From contig VFLI01000097.1 in the NCBI GenBank assembly GCA_009885105.1, forward strand, positions 1 to 34,039: 34,039 nt of DNA, written 5' to 3'. The position numbers and the translations under genes are program-made. The notes under the pieces were generated by a model that saw only the letters and a list, made by a program, of their open reading frames with translations, searched no databases and had not been told where the DNA came from. Below are positions 25,420-33,348 of the stretch, piece by piece (the stretch's first letter is position 1; the number at the start of each line of letters is the position of its first letter). This stretch comes from Spirochaetia bacterium. Lineage in GTDB: Bacteria; Spirochaetota; Leptospiria; Leptospirales; Leptonemataceae.

Positions 25420-26358
25420 TCAGATCCAATCGCGGGGATTTTTCAGTATTTGAATGAGTTCATCTTCCGGCGAACCGGGATCGACCTGCCGGTCGTACTG
25501 CCAGCTGACAAGAGGCGGAAGACTCATGAATATCGATTCGATCCGTCCGCCGGTGCGCAGTCCAAAAATTGTGCCTCGGTCGTACATGAGATTGAACTCC
25601 ACATACCGGCCTCGTCGCCAGAGCTGGAATTCTCTTTCTGAATGAGTGACGGCTGTTCCGATTCGTTTCTCAACGATGGGAATGTAAGCGGCCAGAAACG
25701 ATTCGCAGCCTTTTCTTACAAATTCCAGCAGAGCTTCCGGATCGCTCTGGAGATAATCGAAAAAAATCCCGCCCGCGCCCCGAGCCTCCTGCCGGTGGGG
25801 AAGGTAAAAGTATTCATCGCAACTTTTTTTCATTTTTCTGTAGTCGGTCAGCGCCGGATTCTCATCGCACAGAGATTTCCAGGTCCGGTGAAAATGCCGC
25901 GCGTCCTCTTCATAAAGAATGTATGGCGTCAGGTCCGATCCTCCGCCGAACCAGATTCTCTCCGGCGATTCGTCGGGACCCTGCTGGATCGCGCGGAAAT
26001 TGGCATGCACGGTCGGCACATGAGGATTTGCAGGATGCAGAACTAGAGAAATTCCCGAGGCGCGAAACTGGCGCGAATCTCCCGGAAGCGATGCGGCCAT
26101 TTCATCGGAAAAAAAACCTCGCACGTCGGAGAAATTGACGCCCGCCTTCTCAAAAACTCTGCCGTTTTCCATCACTCGGGTTCTTCCCCCGCCGGATTGG
26201 GGGGACGATTCCTCGTGATGCCAGAGGTGTTCTAAAAATCGGCCGGCCGGCTTATCTGAAATGAAGGATGTTTCAAGACCTTCCAGGCGCGCCATGATTG
26301 TGTCCTGCGCTTTGAGAAATAGAGCGGCCGCCTCATTCAATACATGATTCTTATCCAT
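25420..26358 (-). CDS. hemF: Oxygen-dependent coproporphyrinogen III oxidase
   Basis: The enzyme decarboxylates coproporphyrinogen III to protoporphyrinogen IX with O2 in haem synthesis. The 312-residue form from ATG 26358 (an in-frame ATG at 26370 is also possible) has ANPHVPTVHANFRA, WFGGGSDLTPY, HRQEARGAGGIFFD and RGRYVEFNLMYDRGTIFGLRTGGR followed by MSLPP, the family's conserved blocks. Its presence points to an organism that makes haem aerobically. It lies about 20 bases after sua5 and four bases before the phosphatase gene. Confidence 0.97.
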   Translation of the reverse strand: MDKNHVLNEAAALFLKAQDTIMARLEGLETSFISDKPAGRFLEHLWHHEESSPQSGGGRTRVMENGRVFEKAGVNFSDVRGFFSDEMAASLPGDSRQFRASGISLVLHPANPHVPTVHANFRAIQQGPDESPERIWFGGGSDLTPYILYEEDARHFHRTWKSLCDENPALTDYRKMKKSCDEYFYLPHRQEARGAGGIFFDYLQSDPEALLEFVRKGCESFLAAYIPIVEKRIGTAVTHSEREFQLWRRGRYVEFNLMYDRGTIFGLRTGGRIESIFMSLPPLVSWQYDRQVDPGSPEDELIQILKNPRDWI

Positions 26359-26379
26359 AATAATTACCATTGCCCTGTT

Positions 26380-27531
26380 TCACGCTTTCTCTCTTTCTGC
26401 ACGGTCCCGACGCGAGATCAGTATTTTTCCATTTTTGAAGCGTCCCCGAAGCAACGATGCGCGGCGTAGTCGGTCGTTTATGGTATGTCCCAGACCTTCG
26501 TCTGGAAAAATAAATGCGGCGGCATAATCGCAGCTCGAATATGACGCCTCTTCAAATGCCGCATACAGGCGGGCAGCTGCCTCATCAATTCTGCCTGCCG
26601 GAGAAAGGTCAATGATTTCGCGTGCGCCGATATCCGGTTCCCTTCCTCCAAAAGCAATCAAGCAGACAGTTTTCATTTCCGTTCTTCCGTTTTCATCTTC
26701 AAAAACGAACTGTGTTTTTCCTTCCATCCCTGAAGGGGCAGCTTCTGAAAGGTTTGAAATATTAATAAAAATATTAGATGAAATATTGTCTGCATCCAGC
26801 AGAATCAAGGGAATTGCGGGAGCGTAATGGGATTCTTTTCTTCCGGGAGATTCCAGCGGGACGGCGCCTGATTTTTCTTCTCCCTTACTTTTGTTGGATA
26901 ATTTCGCTGATGTTTTTTGTTCTTCTGCCACAGGCCCGCAGCCCGCATTCTCCAGCATCTCCCTGGTTATGGCTCCCGGTCTCAGTATCGCTATGCCGTC
27001 GTCGGTAATTTTTACAACAGTCGATTCAAGCCCGATCCGGCACTTCCCGCCGTCCACAAGGCCGTCGATCCGGCCCTGCATCTGAAGGTCCACCATGCCG
27101 GCACTTGTCGGGCTGCGCATTCCTGAAAGGTTGGCCGAGGGAGCCGCAACGGGAATTTTTGCCTCCCTTAAAATCTGCAGGGCCAGTTCGTGGTCCGGAA
27201 CACGAAATGCAGCCAGGACCGATCCTGCCGTTACGATTCCAGGAATGCGGCCTTCATGCTGCAGGAGCACGGTCAGGGGACCCGGCCAGAATTCGGCCAG
27301 TTTCTCCGCGGCGGGGGATTTTTTTCCATATCGAAAGACTTCTCCGGCATCGGGCAGATGGCAGATCAGCGGATTGTCAGCCGGGCGTTTTTTTGCCGCA
27401 AAGAGTCGACGCACGGAATCTTCATTCAGAGCATCAGCGCCCAGTCCGTAAACGGTTTCTGTGGGAAAGGCCACCAGTTTTCCTTCGCGCAGGTACAGGG
27501 CAGCCTGCGAAGCTGTCAGCCGGACAATCAT
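26380..27531 (-). CDS. sua5: Threonylcarbamoyl-AMP synthase (Sua5, long form)
   Basis: I start at the ATG at 27531; the frame extends 26 codons further but over the end of the upstream gene. The 383-residue protein has the YrdC fold (about 1-190: KLVAFPTETVYGLGADA, KKRPADNPLICH, WPGPLTVLL, VPAAPSANLSG-like VAAPSANLSG, GLESTVV, ILRPGAI) plus the extra Sua5 domain at the C-terminus (about 240-383). It makes threonylcarbamoyl-AMP from Thr, bicarbonate and ATP for the t6A37 tRNA modification. A Lys/Glu-rich linker joins the domains. Four bases separate it from the upstream protease gene. Confidence 0.95.
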   Translation of the reverse strand: MIVRLTASQAALYLREGKLVAFPTETVYGLGADALNEDSVRRLFAAKKRPADNPLICHLPDAGEVFRYGKKSPAAEKLAEFWPGPLTVLLQHEGRIPGIVTAGSVLAAFRVPDHELALQILREAKIPVAAPSANLSGMRSPTSAGMVDLQMQGRIDGLVDGGKCRIGLESTVVKITDDGIAILRPGAITREMLENAGCGPVAEEQKTSAKLSNKSKGEEKSGAVPLESPGRKESHYAPAIPLILLDADNISSNIFINISNLSEAAPSGMEGKTQFVFEDENGRTEMKTVCLIAFGGREPDIGAREIIDLSPAGRIDEAAARLYAAFEEASYSSCDYAAAFIFPDEGLGHTINDRLRRASLLRGRFKNGKILISRRDRAEREKA

Positions 27532-27535
27532 GGTG

Positions 27536-28765
27536 TTACTCGGGCAGGAGCACGGAGTGGAACAGCGGGCCTGAAAAAGTCTTCTGCGCCAGCGAAAGGA
27601 TGTCGTCAAGTGTGATCTTTTCGATTTCGTTCAGGGCCTTTACCACCGGATTCTCTGTTTCGCCTTTCAGGATGGGCACACTGATCATGCCGTTCAGACC
27701 TGAGCTGGTTTCCGTTTTCGCCGCGATGGAAGTGCGAAGAGACGCTTTCCCACGCTCCAGCCGTTCTTCTTCCAGGCGGGAGTCACAGATTCTTTTGATC
27801 TGATCCTGTACTTCGCCGTGAAGCTGATTCAACTCTTCCGGGGCAATCCCGCAGGAAATTCCCATCAATGAAAAAGGATCGCTTCGCATTATCCAGGAAT
27901 ACACTCCGTAGCAGGACATCCCGAGCTCTTCTCGAATCCTTTCAAACAGAAGCGCGGAATCATTGCCTCCGAGCAGATAGCTCATCATATCCTGTTTGTA
28001 ACGGTCCGGATGCCGCACGGGCAGAGCCGGGAATAGAAGGCTGTAGTGCGCCTCCTGCATGCCCGGTTTGGTCAGAGAAATCGAATCGGGCCGGTAGAGA
28101 GCGTCAAATTTTGGAATTTTTTCGACAGGATGCGCGGGCACAAAAAGGCGCTCTATCGTTCGTCGTGCTGTATCTTCATCGATTCCGCCGACAATGGAAA
28201 TCATGCAGTTGCTGCCGCCGTAAAATCTTTTTTTGAAGGCAAACATTTCTTCCACGGTGGCGGATGTTATGGTTTCCTTGGTGCCGATCACCGGATGATA
28301 CGTATCCCCGAGATATTTCGCGAGAGCCTTTTCCATAATAAAATTTTCCGGATCGTCTTCACGTTCCCTGAATTCGCTCAGGATAGGCTTGAGTTCTTTT
28401 TTAAATTCTTCCGGGGGGAAAAGCGGATTGTTGTACATGTCCGCGAGTATATCAAAGCCCTTTTCGAAAACATCGTTCAGAACTGTGATGTAAAATACAG
28501 TATGATCGTAGGATGTGTAGGCGTTCATTTTTCCGCCGATGTCATTGGCCGCCCTGGAGATCGCCTTGCCTCCGGGTCGCTTCTTGCTGCCTTTGAAAAA
28601 CATATGCTCCAGGATATGAGCCATGCCCTGATTTTGGGGTTGTTCCGCGGAGGACCCGACGTTTGTCAGTATCTCAATGTTGGTCAGAAAACTGCTGTTC
28701 TGAACAAACAGCACACGGATTCCATTGACTTCAAAAAAGGATAGATTGCCGGAGCTCTGTGTCAT
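27536..28765 (-). CDS. M16-family zinc peptidase
   Basis: The ATG at 28765 is chosen over an in-frame TTG at 28777. The 409-residue protein has the inverted zinc motif HILEH (His 50, Glu 53, His 54) within GMAHILEHMFFKGS, the NAYTSYDHTVFY segment and a candidate third ligand Glu near 130 in ILSEFRE. The second half includes the SLLFPALP and LGGNDSALLFERIREELGMSCYGVYSW region of the inactive-lobe fold. It resembles mitochondrial processing peptidase-like bacterial enzymes that cleave peptides. No secretion signal is visible, so it should be cytoplasmic. It heads the long minus-strand operon. Confidence 0.95.
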   Translation of the reverse strand: MTQSSGNLSFFEVNGIRVLFVQNSSFLTNIEILTNVGSSAEQPQNQGMAHILEHMFFKGSKKRPGGKAISRAANDIGGKMNAYTSYDHTVFYITVLNDVFEKGFDILADMYNNPLFPPEEFKKELKPILSEFREREDDPENFIMEKALAKYLGDTYHPVIGTKETITSATVEEMFAFKKRFYGGSNCMISIVGGIDEDTARRTIERLFVPAHPVEKIPKFDALYRPDSISLTKPGMQEAHYSLLFPALPVRHPDRYKQDMMSYLLGGNDSALLFERIREELGMSCYGVYSWIMRSDPFSLMGISCGIAPEELNQLHGEVQDQIKRICDSRLEEERLERGKASLRTSIAAKTETSSGLNGMISVPILKGETENPVVKALNEIEKITLDDILSLAQKTFSGPLFHSVLLPE

Positions 28766-28892
28766 CGCTTGACACAAATATTGAGCGGCCCTGTGCTGTC
28801 ATCCAATTGAGCGTATCATCGCCTGACCGGCAGGATAGGATAGATAGACTCGGGTGGAAAGGCGGCAGGCCGGATGTCAACAGGAGAATATT

Positions 28893-29267
28893 ATGTCTCG
28901 AGCGAGCATTGCAACAGGAGCCTTTCTTGGCGCTCTGGCCGTAGGTCTGGGAGCCTTTGGAGCGCATGCGCTCCGGGAAGTAATGGATGAGGGAGCGATA
29001 CGGCTGTATGAAAAGGCGTCGCTCTATCTGATCATTCATGCTCTGGCGCTGGCTGTGACCGGAGTCGTCCTGGATCGCGGAGAAAACCGGTATCTGAGAT
29101 GGAGCGCTCTTGCTTTTGTTTCGGGCGTGTTTTTTTTCTGCGGCAGTCTGTACCTGATCGCATTTACCGGAATCAAAGCTTTTGGCATGACCGCTCCTGT
29201 GGGCGGTGTTTCTTTAATAGCAGGCTGGGTGCTTCTTGCCGTCGGCGTGCTAAAAAAAGTAAACTGA
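28893..29267 (+). CDS. DUF423 small integral membrane protein
   Basis: The ATG at 28893 is preceded by CAGGAG; the frame opens 39 bases earlier. The 124-residue protein has about four hydrophobic segments and the DUF423 hallmarks GAFLGALAVGLGAFGAHAL near the start, YLIIHALAL, FCGSLYLIAFTG and MTAPVGGVSLIAGWVLLAVG. Members are inner-membrane proteins of unknown function, common and conserved. It is alone, between the divergent protease gene and the convergent pirin gene (seven bases apart). Confidence 0.9.
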   Translation: MSRASIATGAFLGALAVGLGAFGAHALREVMDEGAIRLYEKASLYLIIHALALAVTGVVLDRGENRYLRWSALAFVSGVFFFCGSLYLIAFTGIKAFGMTAPVGGVSLIAGWVLLAVGVLKKVN

Positions 29268-29274
29268 AATGGAT

Positions 29275-30141
29275 CTATGCTGCGCCTCCGATCTCGCCCA
29301 TTCTGCCGGATCGGTAGTCGTCAAAAGCCTGGTATATCTCGTCTGCCGTATTCATCACAAATGGACCGTATCTTGCGACCGGTTCCTGCAGCGGTCTGCC
29401 GCCAAGAAGCAGAAAGGAAACTCCTTTCTCCGTTGCCGCGCTCACATGGCCCGTATCCTGGAAAATAACCAGATGGGCTCTGTCTGTTTCTTTTGAATCT
29501 GCGAATTTCGCCGAACCGGAAATGACATAGGCCATGACATTCAGGGAATCGTCGACCGGTATGGAAAATTTTCCACCGGCCTGCATTGTGACATGATAGT
29601 AAACAATCGGCGTGTGCGTTTCTATTTTTGCATGCGTGTTCTCAATCCTGCCTGCAATCACTTTGATCTGTGTTTTTCCATCTTCGGATTTGTATAGAGG
29701 TATGGATGACGATTTGATTTCCTGGTACCGGGGTTTTGACATTTTTATTTCTGCGGGAAGATTGACCCAGATCTGAAAGCCGTGCATTCTTCCGCCGGTC
29801 TTCATGAAATTCTCGGAAGGCATTTCCGAATGCACAACTCCCGCGCCGGCCGTCATCCACTGCACATCGCCGGCAAAAAGTTTTCCGGAATTTCCCGCCG
29901 AGTCTCTGTGTTCAAACTCGCCCTCAAGCAGATAGGTCACCGTTTCAAAGCCTCGATGCGGATGATCGGGCGCTCCTTTTGCAGCGCCGGGTTCCAGATT
30001 CATGGGTCCCATTTCATCCAGCAGTAAAAATGGATCCACAAAGGACAGACCTGGGACGGGAAAAGGGCGATGCACCAGAAATCCGGCTCCCTCAAACGTC
30101 TGTACGGCGGGTATTATCTGTAAAATTTTTCTTTCTTGCAT
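29275..30141 (-). CDS. Pirin-family cupin protein
   Basis: The 288-residue protein starts at the ATG at 30141, just below a good promoter; the longer frame would run over it. It has two cupin halves. The metal-binding set is visible in HPHRGFETVTYLLEGEFEHRDS and in AGVVHSEMP (His-x-His, then His-x-Glu). Pirins bind iron or other metals; bacterial members can have quercetin dioxygenase activity or act as redox-responsive regulators. The function here is not resolved. Confidence 0.93.
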   Translation of the reverse strand: MQERKILQIIPAVQTFEGAGFLVHRPFPVPGLSFVDPFLLLDEMGPMNLEPGAAKGAPDHPHRGFETVTYLLEGEFEHRDSAGNSGKLFAGDVQWMTAGAGVVHSEMPSENFMKTGGRMHGFQIWVNLPAEIKMSKPRYQEIKSSSIPLYKSEDGKTQIKVIAGRIENTHAKIETHTPIVYYHVTMQAGGKFSIPVDDSLNVMAYVISGSAKFADSKETDRAHLVIFQDTGHVSAATEKGVSFLLLGGRPLQEPVARYGPFVMNTADEIYQAFDDYRSGRMGEIGGAA

Positions 30142-30160
30142 ATTTTCTTTATTGATCCAG

Positions 30161-30189
30161 AATATAGTTGAATAAATTAATTGTGGCAA
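30161..30189 (-). promoter_or_regulatory. Sigma-70 type promoter for the pirin gene
   Basis: Read on the minus strand, TTGCCA (30189-30184) and TATATT (30166-30161) each match five of six consensus bases and are 17 bases apart. Transcription would start near 30154, about 13 bases before the pirin ATG at 30141. This is the best promoter match seen in the window. Confidence 0.7.
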
Positions 30190-30228
30190 CGAGAAAAATC
30201 TGAGCGGAATAAAAATTAGAGGAAACCA

Positions 30229-32109
30229 ATGCGTCAACCATACATAAACGGATTTATTGGATATATGATTATAATTATAATATATTTCAGCAATTCATTC
30301 TCCGGTCCGCTTTTCGGCAAGGCGCCCGGAGATCGGGAAATCGCTGCTTTTTTTGAAAAGGAGACTCCGGCATTCCTTGAGAAAAGCCACATTGCGGGAG
30401 GCGTCGTTGCTGTGGTCCAGGGCGGCCGGACAGTGTTCCTGCGCGGATTCGGATTCAGCGATCTGGAAAAAAAAACGCCTGTCGACCCGCAACGCACGCT
30501 CTTCCGGCCCGGTTCCATTTCAAAACTCATCACCTGGACTCTGGTTATGCAGCTTGTTGAGGAAGGAAAAATCGATCTGAGAAAAGATGTGAAAGGATAT
30601 ATTGATTTCGAGTTGCCGGGCGGTTTTTCGCAGCCGATTGCAATGGAGAATCTCATGTCGCATACAGGAGGATTTGAAGACCGTGTGATCGGGCTTTTTT
30701 CAAAAGATACGTCGGGTCTGATTTCTCTGCGCGATTCGGTGACACAACGAATTCCGGTTCGTGTCCAGAGTCCCGGCCGGCAAAGCAGCTATTCCAATTA
30801 CGGTGTTGCCCTGGCCGGTTATATCGCCGAACGCATCAGCGGACGTCCCTTTGCGGATCTGGCAAGGGAGCGTGTATTTGATCCTCTCGGCATGGACAGT
30901 TCCAGTTTTCAGCAGCCGCTTCCGGAACTGCTCGCGGCCCGGATGTCGAAAGGCTATATGTATGACCAGGAACGCTGGAATGAAGAAGCATTTGAATTTG
31001 TTAACGATTCTCCGGCCGGCGCCCTTTCTTCCACCGGGGCTGACATGGCGAATTTTATGATCATGCATCTCAACGACGGCGAATTCAACGGCGCGCGAAT
31101 TCTCGGACGGGAAACCGCACGGCGGATGCATCAATCGCATTTTCGCCTGAATCCCGGAATCAACGGCTTTGCGCACGGATTCATGGAGCTGGACCGGGGG
31201 GAAGAGCGAATCATCGGACACGGAGGCGATACCATTTATTTTCACTCCATGCTCATGCTCTGGCCGGCCCGGCGACTCGGCATTTTTATTTCTTTTAACA
31301 CGGGAACCGGCTTTCTGTCCTACAATCCCGGCGCGCTGATTCAACAATTCAGCGATACATACTTCCCGCAGAAATCCGGTTCGGAACTGGCTGTACAGAA
31401 TCCATCCGATGCGAATATTTATTCGGGCAGTTTTGCTGTGAATCGTCGGCCGGAATCGGATTTTATGAAAGTCATCAGTCTGCTCATGGCCGTTCCGGTT
31501 GAAGTGTCTCCGCAGGGTGGATTGATGATTCCCAATCTGCTGACGCGCGAAATGGACCGTTATGTCGAAATCGGACCGGACCTGTTTCAGAAATTCGATG
31601 GAGTGGACAGAGTTTTCTTCACGAGAAATGAAGCCGGTAAAGCGCAGTCGCTGATTTTCGGGGCAATGCCGGTTATGATGTTTGTACGTCCGCCTTTCTG
31701 GGAGAGCCGTGCCTTGAATTTAGCTCTTCTCATCCTGGGAATTTTTTCGCTGGCCGGCGCTGTTATTTTCAGACCGATCGGGCTTCTGGAATTTATCCGC
31801 CGCAAAGAACGAACAGTAGCGGAAAGGAGGGCCGGTCTGACGGCGCTTGCCCTTGTCATTGTGCATCTGGGCTATTTCGGCTGGTTTGCCTGGATCCTTC
31901 TGGGAGACTTTATTTTTGCGAAACCCGGTTTACTTTTCTCTAAACTCCCCTGGGCGGGATTTGTGCTGGGACTGATGATACTTGGATTTTCGTTCATCGC
32001 CTGGCAAAAAAAATTCTGGAGCTTACCGGCTCGTCTGAACTATACTTTTTTTGCCGCCGGTTCGCTGGGTCTTTCAGCTTTTTTCATTTTCTGGAAATTC
32101 GCGGCGTGA
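30229..32109 (+). CDS. Serine beta-lactamase-like hydrolase with C-terminal membrane segments
   Basis: The 626-residue protein has a strong ribosome site (AGAGGAAA). An N-terminal hydrophobic segment (about 10-23) exports it. The class C beta-lactamase/penicillin-binding domain (about 35-370) contains the catalytic SxxK (SISK, 96-99), YSN (188-190) and HGG (331-333, in place of KTG). After an uncharacterised region (about 390-475), the last 150 residues carry about four hydrophobic segments (near 486-506, 538-560, 572-595, 603-622), so the enzyme is anchored in the inner membrane facing the periplasm. Related proteins are D-peptidases or esterases; the substrate is unknown. Antibiotic hydrolysis is not implied. 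Confidence 0.9.
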   Translation: MRQPYINGFIGYMIIIIIYFSNSFSGPLFGKAPGDREIAAFFEKETPAFLEKSHIAGGVVAVVQGGRTVFLRGFGFSDLEKKTPVDPQRTLFRPGSISKLITWTLVMQLVEEGKIDLRKDVKGYIDFELPGGFSQPIAMENLMSHTGGFEDRVIGLFSKDTSGLISLRDSVTQRIPVRVQSPGRQSSYSNYGVALAGYIAERISGRPFADLARERVFDPLGMDSSSFQQPLPELLAARMSKGYMYDQERWNEEAFEFVNDSPAGALSSTGADMANFMIMHLNDGEFNGARILGRETARRMHQSHFRLNPGINGFAHGFMELDRGEERIIGHGGDTIYFHSMLMLWPARRLGIFISFNTGTGFLSYNPGALIQQFSDTYFPQKSGSELAVQNPSDANIYSGSFAVNRRPESDFMKVISLLMAVPVEVSPQGGLMIPNLLTREMDRYVEIGPDLFQKFDGVDRVFFTRNEAGKAQSLIFGAMPVMMFVRPPFWESRALNLALLILGIFSLAGAVIFRPIGLLEFIRRKERTVAERRAGLTALALVIVHLGYFGWFAWILLGDFIFAKPGLLFSKLPWAGFVLGLMILGFSFIAWQKKFWSLPARLNYTFFAAGSLGLSAFFIFWKFAA

Positions 32110-32115
32110 GGATAT

Positions 32116-32129
32116 ACCGGGATTCCGGT
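32116..32129. terminator. Small GC-rich hairpin between hydrolase and tRNA
   Basis: ACCGG (32116-32120) and CCGGT (32125-32129) form a five-pair stem with a four-base loop. It lies seven bases after the hydrolase stop and 17 bases beyond the 3' end of the tRNA gene. No T-run follows on either strand, so its role as a shared terminator is only possible. Confidence 0.3.
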
Positions 32130-32145
32130 TCGATATAGATAAATA

Positions 32146-32218
32146 AGCGGGAAACGGGATTCGAACCCGCGACCCTCAGCTTGGGAAGCTGATGCTCTAC
32201 CAGCTGAGCTACTCCCGC
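32146..32218 (-). tRNA. tRNA-Gly (anticodon CCC)
   Basis: On the minus strand the sequence folds as a complete cloverleaf: acceptor GCGGGAG pairing with the 3' TTTCCCGC, D-arm containing AGCTCAGCTGGTAGAGC, anticodon stem TCAGC/GCTGA around the loop TTCCCAA (anticodon CCC, reading GGG), and T-arm GCGGGTTCGAATCCCGT. The discriminator is U, normal for bacterial glycine tRNAs. CCA is not encoded. A TTGACG at 32258-32253 could be a -35 but no good -10 follows. Confidence 0.95.
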
Positions 32219-32288
32219 ATGAGAATTCCAAACCTGCACAGATATTTTTATCCGTCAAGTGAAAAAGGAATCGTACGTCAGGCAATCC

Positions 32289-33347
32289 TCAGTGCCCGAA
32301 CAGGAAGCGCGCCGATTCGGGTATCTTTTGAAATGATTCTTTTGTTTTCCAGAAATCCAGACCTCTGCCGATCAGATACAGGGCGACGCAGAGATAGGCA
32401 TAGGATCCGAGAAATTCCGGCCATCCGGCGCCAGGATCGCCTTCTGCGTTGTTCCAGGCAGGAGCGATTAAATGAGTTATGATAGGATAGTGCAGCGCAT
32501 AGAGCAGAAGAGAATTTCTTCCGTAAACGGACCAGAACGAAAGAATCAAATTTTTATCTGACACGGGTTTGAGCAGCCTCACGATCAGTATCAGGAGGAA
32601 GCCTGAAGTTAAAATGAAACCCATCGTCGGCGGGTAAAACATTTCGCTGTAGTTTTCGCGTATGTGCATCGCTCCGGGAAAAAGATACCAGAGAATGGCG
32701 GATAAAACCAGAAGCGCCGCAACCGAAAGTGTGCCGGCTGTATGCTGAGAGAAAAGAGAGGCCCGTAATGACCTGAGATGAGCTCCCAGGAGAAATATTC
32801 CAAACCAGGGGAGAATCGGGAAATACCCGTCGACAAACCACTGATAGGCGACACCGCCCGCCTGCGCTTTCCAGAATTCAAAAAAAGGCTGGTCCAGTTC
32901 CAGGCTGACCGGATCGAGCCGATAGTTTACATAGTTCTGCAGGTACCAACCGGCCGCAAAAATTGGAATCCAGGCGTAATAACCCCGCCTGTTGTTTCTG
33001 CAAAGAGGATAGGCGAACACAAAAGAAAAGCCCAGAAGATACAGAACATCCATATTGATGAACGGATAATCGCCGTAGTCCAGATCAAGAAGAGCGGCAA
33101 TGGAAAAAATGACGCCTGCCTTCAGCAGATAATTTTTCCATCCCCTGTCTTTTTTTTCCAGAGAAGCGCGAAAGAACATACCCGCAATCAAAACAAAAAA
33201 TGGAGCCGCAAAAGTTCCGTACAGTCTTAGCGCGAAAGGATGGGGCTGCGGAAGTATATTCCCCGCAAGATTCGCGCAGAACATGGTGAAAACGGCCAGG
33301 CCCCGTGCCGCGTCCCAGATTTTTTCGTAACCCGTCTTCTCATTCAT
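32289..33347 (-). CDS. Multi-pass membrane protein, DUF1624/acyltransferase-like
   Basis: The ATG at 33347 gives 352 residues; the frame is open for 62 more codons but these overlap the upstream cyclase. The N-terminal IWDAARGLAVFTMFCANLAG matches the opening of DUF1624/heparan-alpha-glucosaminide acetyltransferase-like and YeiB-type membrane proteins (D-x-x-RGLA). About nine to ten hydrophobic segments follow, with PFFVLIAGMFF, YLLGFSFVFAYPL, ILPWFGIFLLGAHL and SLLLYALHYPII typical of such proteins. It probably transfers acyl groups to a cell-surface polysaccharide or lipid, which is inference. It starts one base after the cyclase stop. Confidence 0.8.
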   Translation of the reverse strand: MNEKTGYEKIWDAARGLAVFTMFCANLAGNILPQPHPFALRLYGTFAAPFFVLIAGMFFRASLEKKDRGWKNYLLKAGVIFSIAALLDLDYGDYPFINMDVLYLLGFSFVFAYPLCRNNRRGYYAWIPIFAAGWYLQNYVNYRLDPVSLELDQPFFEFWKAQAGGVAYQWFVDGYFPILPWFGIFLLGAHLRSLRASLFSQHTAGTLSVAALLVLSAILWYLFPGAMHIRENYSEMFYPPTMGFILTSGFLLILIVRLLKPVSDKNLILSFWSVYGRNSLLLYALHYPIITHLIAPAWNNAEGDPGAGWPEFLGSYAYLCVALYLIGRGLDFWKTKESFQKIPESARFLFGH

Positions 33348-33348
33348 T

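Noticed and set aside
28769..28774. Perfect TTGACA in the gap before the DUF423 gene
   Set aside because: No acceptable -10 lies 16-18 bases downstream, so I do not call a promoter.
30229..32109. Antibiotic-resistance beta-lactamase
   Set aside because: HGG replaces KTG and the long membrane tail points to a peptidase/esterase-like homologue; resistance cannot be inferred.
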